Source: Candidatus Caldarchaeum sp. (GTDB lineage: Archaea; Thermoproteota; Nitrososphaeria_A; Caldarchaeales; Caldarchaeaceae). Taken from it: DNA of 16,014 nucleotides. The position numbers were made by a program, and so were the translations under genes. Position 1 is the stretch's first letter; each line of letters opens with the position of its first letter. Of the stretch, positions 14,029 to 16,014 are shown piece after piece. The notes below the pieces were generated by a model that was given only the letters and a program-made list of their open reading frames with translations, was not told the DNA's origin and did not search any database. The stretch is from positions 1 to 16,014 of the forward strand of contig JANWZU010000117.1 in the NCBI GenBank assembly GCA_025054795.1, read 5' to 3'.

Positions 14029-14247
14029 TCAGACCGTCGTCTTGGACTCCTTCCTCTCCATCCAGCGCTTCTGGAACTCCTCCACAGCTTTCTCAGTCTC
14101 CCAGCAGCCTATCATGGCTTTCTCAGCAAGCCAAGACAGGAAAATGTTCCTCAACACCTCAGCGTCGCTGGTTCCCATCTTGTTCCGGAGGAACGACACG
14201 CACTTGTACTGCTCGTCCGACAGCGTCACAAGTATATGCTTAACCAT
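14029..14247 (-). CDS. Small ribbon-helix-helix (CopG-like) protein
   Basis: This 72-residue protein begins with a short strand, KHILVTLSDEQYKCVSFL, then NKMGTSDAEVLRNIFLSWLA. The layout strand-helix-(G-x-S-D-A-E-V-L-R)-helix is that of CopG/Arc ribbon-helix-helix DNA-binding proteins. The C-terminal tail (about 45-72) is charged and helical. It is the first gene of the cysM-mec-cysO cluster, 16 bases ahead of cysM, so an autoregulator of the cluster is a reasonable but unproven guess. A TATA-like box lies about 42 bases before the ATG, which would leave a leader of some 16 bases containing GGTTGAG. Confidence 0.75.
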   Translation of the reverse strand: MVKHILVTLSDEQYKCVSFLRNKMGTSDAEVLRNIFLSWLAEKAMIGCWETEKAVEEFQKRWMERKESKTTV

Positions 14248-14284
14248 AGCTCAACCACATTAACAAATAATTACGTAATAAGCT

Positions 14285-14292
14285 TAATTTAA
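14285..14292 (-). promoter_or_regulatory. Probable TATA-like box for the cysteine synthesis cluster
   Basis: The minus strand reads TTTAAATT about 42 bases before the ATG of the ribbon-helix-helix gene. The surrounding 132-base intergenic stretch (14248-14379) is AT-rich and holds no coding frame I can support. This is the only gap over 100 bases in the window. Confidence 0.35.
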
Positions 14293-14379
14293 ACACAACT
14301 CCGCTTATGTATTTAACCCGGTCTAGCTAGAGGCAATCAAGCTTCAACACCTAAAAGACGCATTAATCAGCGGAAAGCC

Positions 14380-15255
14380 TCAACTCAACAAATCCTCCAC
14401 AAGGCGTTTGAACCCCGCTGTGTTGACGAAAAAGTTGTTAGGGTTCCTCCGTAAAATTTCTAACGCATCCTCAGAATACTTGTGTTCTTTAATAAAAAAC
14501 CTGTTCGCGTAAACCCCGTCTAAAAAAGCGACAAAATGCAGCCCAGCCTGAGCTTTGTTTGCAATAAGAGCGCATAGCTCCGAGAGCTGTTTGTCTTGAG
14601 CACCGCCAGACTCCTTCAGATGTTTAGCCTCAACGATTAACACATGGTCGTTTATTTTGATTTGAAAATCAGGATTCTTCTCCAACCCGGACCCCACACT
14701 AAAACTGAGCTTAGCTGCCGAACGGTCTAAGTCGATGAAGCATCTGTCCCCTTTGCTAAAACCTTCAAGACTCTTAACTTCGATTAGTCCGTAATCCTCG
14801 AGTATTTTCTTAATCTTAACCTTACCCGACACACTCTTCGCCCTAGACGCTCCCTTGTCCAACATAGCCTGCGGTATAGCGGCATCATCAACCTGAATCG
14901 CTGCATACACATAAAACCTGCTTTCACAGTATTTCTTCAATATCTTCTTGAGTGCATCCAGCTTCTGACGGTATTCCCATCTGTTGAAAACAGACAGAGA
15001 GACGTCAAATGCGTTCATGTAAGCTGTGAATTCCGTGTACTGAGCACCATCCAACTCTAGAAAGCTGACCAAAAGCTTCAACGAAACCTCGTCGAACACA
15101 CGTGTCTGACAAACACGCCTTATCGTTTCTCTGATTTTTCTTATTGTTTCCATCTGGCTGCTGTTGATTTTTAAATCAACAAAATAATCATCATCAACTA
15201 TCGGCTCAGGGTTTTCGGCCGAGATATTCCAGTAGTGTATGTTGTTTTTGAGCAT
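14380..15255 (-). CDS. PD-(D/E)XK nuclease, probable type II restriction endonuclease
   Basis: This 291-residue protein carries a clear PD-(D/E)XK core: NPDFQIK with P195-D196, then HVLIVEAKHLKESGG with E209-A-K211, followed by AQDKQLSEL. The EAKH-x-KE-x-GGAQDKQ run is typical of type II restriction enzymes. The N-terminal 190 residues are helical and unfamiliar, possibly the DNA-recognition part. It follows the methylase-like gene with a 50-base overlap, using ATG at 15255; the overlap suggests coupled translation. A later in-frame ATG at 15153 would avoid the overlap but has no ribosome binding site either. Local sequence looks more AT-rich than the rest (24 of 60 G+C in the 14461-14520 line against 31 of 60 in 9421-9480), in keeping with transfer. 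Recognition sequence cannot be predicted. Confidence 0.8.
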   Translation of the reverse strand: MLKNNIHYWNISAENPEPIVDDDYFVDLKINSSQMETIRKIRETIRRVCQTRVFDEVSLKLLVSFLELDGAQYTEFTAYMNAFDVSLSVFNRWEYRQKLDALKKILKKYCESRFYVYAAIQVDDAAIPQAMLDKGASRAKSVSGKVKIKKILEDYGLIEVKSLEGFSKGDRCFIDLDRSAAKLSFSVGSGLEKNPDFQIKINDHVLIVEAKHLKESGGAQDKQLSELCALIANKAQAGLHFVAFLDGVYANRFFIKEHKYSEDALEILRRNPNNFFVNTAGFKRLVEDLLS

Positions 15256-16014
15256 CTAATTTACTGGTTTTCCTATTCTCTAAATATTTTGCTATCCATT
15301 CATCAAGGGATTCTATGCTCTTCCGCTCTTCGGAGCTGATGTCAAGCAAAGGACACGTTTCTATCAGAGCTCTTGCCTGATTTAGCCCCAGATATTTTCT
15401 GGTGTAGTATTTTGTCGACTCTCGGTATGTGGTCATGAAGTCGCTGTCCAGCTCCTCTCGAAGCCTGTTCAAAACATGGTTGAACCATTCTTTGACAAAC
15501 ATCTGCTCATCGTGGGTCAGCGGTTTGTCGAAGAAAATTTGAATAGGATGCGTTCTGTATGTGTAGTTTTTAGAAACCATTATGCCGTCAACTCCCAAGG
15601 CCTCTCTGCATTCGTAGAGGCCGGCCCTTCCCTCAACCCTGCCTGTGTCAAGCGTCTTGAGGAAGAGAGGGTTGCTCTTGATTCGGTCGTGCAGCAGTTT
15701 GTTGACTTTTACGACACGTTTCTTGTAGCTGTTCACGTCAAGCAAAACAACCTCGTGGTCTCCTCTGTTGGCATCAACCTCTCTCTTCATCAAATAGTAT
15801 CGGAAGGTCAGCGGTTTTTCAGCCCTGAACCTCTCGACGAACTCGTAGAATTCGGAGCCTGCCCTCCACTTAAATTTCTTAGAAAGCCTGTACACCCTCT
15901 TCCTCTCACCTTCAGTCGAGATTTTCATCGCCTCAACAATCTGGTCCTCCTCGGAGGGCCGAAGCTTTCTCTCGAAGAAACATACACAGGTGTTTGTTCC
16001 TGTTTCTGCGAAGA
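15206..16014 (-). CDS. C-terminal part of a probable N6-adenine DNA methylase, cut by the right edge
   Basis: An internal ATG at 15928 gives 240 residues, but the same frame stays open to the edge and adds 28 more. These include FAETGTNTCVCFFERK, which resembles the 'TG-x-x-T-x-x-x-FF-x-K' strand that follows the catalytic core in HsdM-type and type II N6-adenine methylases. The gene therefore most likely starts outside the window, and the catalytic motifs (NPPY/DPPF and FxGxG) would lie there. The visible part is mainly helical and basic, with YTYRTHPIQIFFDKPLT and a C-terminal segment ending EYLGRKP, perhaps target recognition. It overlaps the PD-(D/E)XK nuclease gene by 50 bases, which fits a restriction-modification pair. 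The methylase assignment rests on one short motif plus context. Confidence 0.6.
   Translation of the reverse strand, partial: FAETGTNTCVCFFERKLRPSEEDQIVEAMKISTEGERKRVYRLSKKFKWRAGSEFYEFVERFRAEKPLTFRYYLMKREVDANRGDHEVVLLDVNSYKKRVVKVNKLLHDRIKSNPLFLKTLDTGRVEGRAGLYECREALGVDGIMVSKNYTYRTHPIQIFFDKPLTHDEQMFVKEWFNHVLNRLREELDSDFMTTYRESTKYYTRKYLGLNQARALIETCPLLDISSEERKSIESLDEWIAKYLENRKTSKLDAQKQHTLLEYLGRKP

Noticed and set aside
14248..14379. RNA gene or mobile-element remnant in the largest intergenic gap
   Set aside because: No cloverleaf, terminal repeats or coding frame could be made out. It looks like promoter and 3' flank sequence only.

Overview
The window looks like a piece of a TACK-type archaeal chromosome, of the Thaumarchaeota/Aigarchaeota kind, probably from a thermophile that respires oxygen. 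This placement is inferred. The supports are TATA-like boxes lying 24-33 bases before most first-of-unit start codons with almost no leader, Shine-Dalgarno-like GGTG motifs mainly at genes inside operons, tightly packed genes, and a gene set combining a b6-type cytochrome b with heme O synthase. No rRNA, tRNA, CRISPR array or insertion sequence was seen, and no gene-free stretch exceeds about 130 bases.

Left part (1-7102, mostly minus strand): two tandem molybdenum hydroxylase large subunits, the second running off the left edge; aspartate carbamoyltransferase (pyrB) without its regulatory partner; a divergent maleate isomerase/Asp-Glu racemase family protein; an unrecognised 149-residue protein; moaA for molybdenum cofactor synthesis; and a ten-helix cytochrome b. 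Middle (7187-10809, plus strand): the two subunits of a hydantoinase/oxoprolinase family enzyme, overlapping by ATGA. MoaA could supply cofactor to the hydroxylases. Hydroxylase, hydantoinase and isomerase could together serve breakdown of an N-heterocycle, but that is only a hypothesis.

Right-centre (10801-14247, minus strand): the most interesting part. A small ribbon-helix-helix-like protein, a CysM-like cysteine synthase, a JAMM metalloprotease like Mec+, and a CysO-like ubiquitin-fold sulfur carrier lie in a row, followed by a winged-helix-like protein and ctaB. This matches the CysO-Mec-CysM route known from Mycobacterium tuberculosis, in which a thiocarboxylated carrier gives sulfur to O-phosphoserine and the protease releases cysteine. 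Here the carrier does not end at its diglycine: it continues for 89 residues into a tandem AbrB/SpoVT-like domain. The junction reads GGC GGC T TAA GC ATG, so removing one T would restore a stop directly after Gly-Gly and leave the second domain with its own ATG. This is either a real fusion (a pro-carrier that the neighbouring protease would have to mature, or a carrier tied to a DNA-binding domain) or a one-base indel or sequencing error.

Right end (14380-16014, minus strand): a PD-(D/E)XK nuclease preceded by what looks like the C-terminal part of an N6-adenine DNA methylase running off the right edge. This is a probable type II restriction-modification system in sequence that is locally more AT-rich.
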